From positions 1-7,740 of the forward strand of contig JBFWWW010000188.1 in the NCBI GenBank assembly GCA_050245975.1: DNA of 7,740 bases. The letters are read 5' to 3'. Positions 6,598 to 7,740 of the stretch are shown here, piece by piece. A model generated the notes under the pieces. It saw only the letters and a program-made list of their open reading frames with translations. It was not told the DNA's origin and did not search any database. Position 1 is the first letter of the stretch. Each line of letters opens with the position of its first letter. Made by a program: the position numbers and the translations under genes. This DNA comes from JBFWWW01 sp050245975. Its GTDB lineage: Bacteria; Pseudomonadota; Alphaproteobacteria; Rhizobiales; Hyphomicrobiaceae.

Positions 6598-7150
6598 AGA
6601 AGTGGTACCCGTAGCGGATACCGAGATCGTCGAGGCCCTGGTTGTAGCGGGAAGTCGAGGCGTTCGAGATGTGCTCGAAGTACAGCGAAATGCTGCTGTG
6701 CCGGTCGAGGTGATAGCCGATCTCGATGGTCGGATGGAACAGGAAGCGCTTGCCGAGCGCCTTCAGGTCAGGGTCCGACTTGTCGATATTGCCGTCCTGC
6801 CAGGCACCGCCGATGCCCAGTCCCAGGAACATGTTGTTCCGGAATTCGTACTGCCAGCGGGCATCGATATAGGCCTTGCTGGTGCCGCCGTCGAAATTGA
6901 GCGTGCCGCCGATGGCCGGGCGGATCGTACCGCCGAGAAAGCGGATCGAAGGCGTGAGGATCAGTTCGGCGTTGGCATCGACACCCGACGGCTCCACATG
7001 GAAGCCGCTCCACAGGTAAGGCACGTCGTGCGCGAGGGCGCCGATGCGGATTTCGTCGATGAGGCCCAACGGCGCGCCGTCGCCGGCCAGACTCTGGCCA
7101 GCCGCCACCACGCAGAACAGGCCGAAAAGTACCGCTCTGAGCATTCCCAT
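6596..7150 (-). CDS. PagL-like lipid A 3-O-deacylase / acyloxyacyl hydrolase family, outer membrane
   Basis: Predicted outer-membrane beta-barrel of the PagL family, which removes the 3-O acyl chain of lipid A and so alters the surface endotoxin. With the ATG at 7150 it has 184 residues: a signal peptide (hydrophobic LRAVLFGLFCVVAAG, then QSLA before GDG, cleavage expected near residue 22), alternating beta-strand sequence, and a C-terminal RYGYHF ending in Phe as expected for barrel assembly. The family active-site segment is FEHISNAS (158-165): His160 and Ser162 match the His-x-Ser of the catalytic triad. The third residue, Glu in Pseudomonas PagL, aligns with Asp174 in NQGLDD. A longer reading from ATG 7192 adds 14 residues with Arg and Glu before the signal peptide and is less likely; ATG 7144 is also possible. 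It stands alone between kup and hisS. The family call is good; enzyme activity is inferred. Confidence 0.85.
   Translation of the reverse strand: MGMLRAVLFGLFCVVAAGQSLAGDGAPLGLIDEIRIGALAHDVPYLWSGFHVEPSGVDANAELILTPSIRFLGGTIRPAIGGTLNFDGGTSKAYIDARWQYEFRNNMFLGLGIGGAWQDGNIDKSDPDLKALGKRFLFHPTIEIGYHLDRHSSISLYFEHISNASTSRYNQGLDDLGIRYGYHF
7069..7080. repeat. 12-bp perfect palindrome, copy 1
   Basis: ACGGCGCGCCGT is its own reverse complement and lies within the signal-peptide-proximal coding part of the pagL-like gene. With one flanking base each side it forms a 14-base word shared with copy 2, 153 bases away. Confidence 0.6.
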
Positions 7151-7221
7151 ACCCGCTTCTGCGCTACGCCAAACGCAGGCGACCGATATCACTACACCGG
7201 AACGGGGTGTCGACGGAATGA

Positions 7222-7233
7222 ACGGCGCGCCGT
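7222..7233. repeat. 12-bp perfect palindrome, copy 2
   Basis: Second copy of ACGGCGCGCCGT, with the same flanking A and C as copy 1. It lies in the 150-base gap between the kup stop and the pagL-like start, about 70 bases upstream of that start. Otherwise the gap (7151-7300) shows no clear terminator for kup, no convincing promoter and no small gene. Confidence 0.6.
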
Positions 7234-7300
7234 CAGCACCGCTTTTGTGACGCAGCGTTGCGAAAAAGCCAGAGCGCTCGCGATGCGTGTATACGCCGTC

Positions 7301-7740
7301 CTAAACGACCACCTGGGTTCCGACCTCGACCACGCGGTCGCTCGGGATGCGGAAATAGGCCGTCGCATCCTCTGCCGTTCCGGCGAGCCAGATGAAAAGG
7401 CGCTCCTGCCAGCGGGGAAGCTCCGACTTGACGGTCGGCTTGAGCGAGCGGCGCGACAGGAAGAACGAGGTCGCCGACGGCTCGATGTTGAGGTCCTTGC
7501 GCCGGCAGTGCTCGATGATCTTGGGAATGCTCGGGCTTTCCATGAAGCCGTAGCGGGCGATGACCTTGATGAAGGTATCGGACACCCGCTCGATGGTGAT
7601 GCGGTCATGGCGCAGCACGCGCGGCGTATCGACGGTACGGATCGTCAGGATGATGTTGCGCTCGTGGAGCACGCGGTTGTGCTTCAGGTTGTGCATCAAG
7701 GATGTCGGCGCGGAATCGGGATCGCCGGTGAGAAAGACGG
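7301..7740 (-). CDS. kup: Kup-type potassium uptake protein, C-terminal part (5' partial)
   Basis: C-terminal cytoplasmic domain of a KUP/HAK/KT family low-affinity K+ transporter, thought to be an H+-coupled K+ importer in the inner membrane. About 145 residues are present; the membrane helices lie outside the window. Seen in order: VFLTGDPDSAPTSLMHNLKH at the window edge (Kup proteins typically have VFLT, a short loop, then LLHNLKHN-VLHE), then RVLHERNIILT, VIARYGFMESPSIPKIIEHC, SATSFFLSRRSL, RLFIWLAGTAEDATAYFRIP and SDRVVEVGTQVVV before TAG. The frame runs open to the window edge, so the TTG at 7699 is an internal codon and not a start. This end is unbroken and of normal form. No other K+ gene is nearby; its neighbour is the pagL-like gene on the same strand after 150 bases. 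Confidence 0.95.
   Translation of the reverse strand, partial: VFLTGDPDSAPTSLMHNLKHNRVLHERNIILTIRTVDTPRVLRHDRITIERVSDTFIKVIARYGFMESPSIPKIIEHCRRKDLNIEPSATSFFLSRRSLKPTVKSELPRWQERLFIWLAGTAEDATAYFRIPSDRVVEVGTQVVV

Noticed and set aside
4936..6900. Plus-strand open frame of 654 codons opposite hisS
   Set aside because: It is antisense to hisS, which has all synthetase motifs. The translation is low-complexity in Arg, Ala and Gly with no domain, as expected when GC-rich codon bias keeps antisense frames open.
7301..7699. Independent small protein starting at TTG 7699
   Set aside because: The frame stays open to the window edge with Kup-matching residues (VFLTGDP...), so this is the C-terminal end of Kup.

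Overview
This GC-rich window has dense coding, a strong G/C bias at third codon positions and short intergenic gaps. It most likely comes from an alphaproteobacterium, probably of the order Hyphomicrobiales (Rhizobiales). Three things point there: the minus-strand order hisS-hisZ-hisG; a histidyl-tRNA synthetase of the divergent alphaproteobacterial type (LRYDLTAP in place of LRPEGT, and GRFRQFTQ in place of GRYRQFHQ); and a short-form, HisZ-dependent HisG. The genus cannot be fixed from the sequence alone.

Layout. Plus strand, 1-3021: a TRAP transporter operon. It has the 3' part of a DctP-type periplasmic solute-binding protein (cut by the window start), an intercistronic hairpin, and a fused DctQ-DctM membrane permease. 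Minus strand, read from 6459 down to 3034: hisS, hisZ, hisG, an apparent operon in which hisZ and hisG overlap by one base. The TRAP and his operons converge with only 12 bases between their stop codons. Minus strand, 7150-6596: a small outer-membrane beta-barrel of the PagL/lipid A deacylase family, with a candidate terminator overlapping its stop codon. Minus strand, 7740-7301: the C-terminal end of a Kup potassium transporter (5' part outside the window).

How the genes work together. DctP would capture an organic acid in the periplasm and pass it to DctQM, which imports it with sodium or protons. HisG with HisZ forms the hetero-octameric ATP phosphoribosyltransferase that starts histidine synthesis. 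HisS charges tRNA-His, so the his cluster joins synthesis and use of histidine and places the synthetase beside its catalytically repurposed paralogue HisZ. PagL and Kup are separate envelope and ion-transport functions with no visible link to the other genes.

No CRISPR array, insertion sequence, tRNA, rRNA, phage gene or unknown gene cassette was found. I see no undescribed system here. The points worth a second look are small: the dctP-dctQM hairpin, the HisRS identity-switch signature, an extra segment and connecting helix in DctQM, a Glu-to-Asp change at the expected PagL catalytic acid, a duplicated 12-bp palindrome, and the very tight convergent junction.
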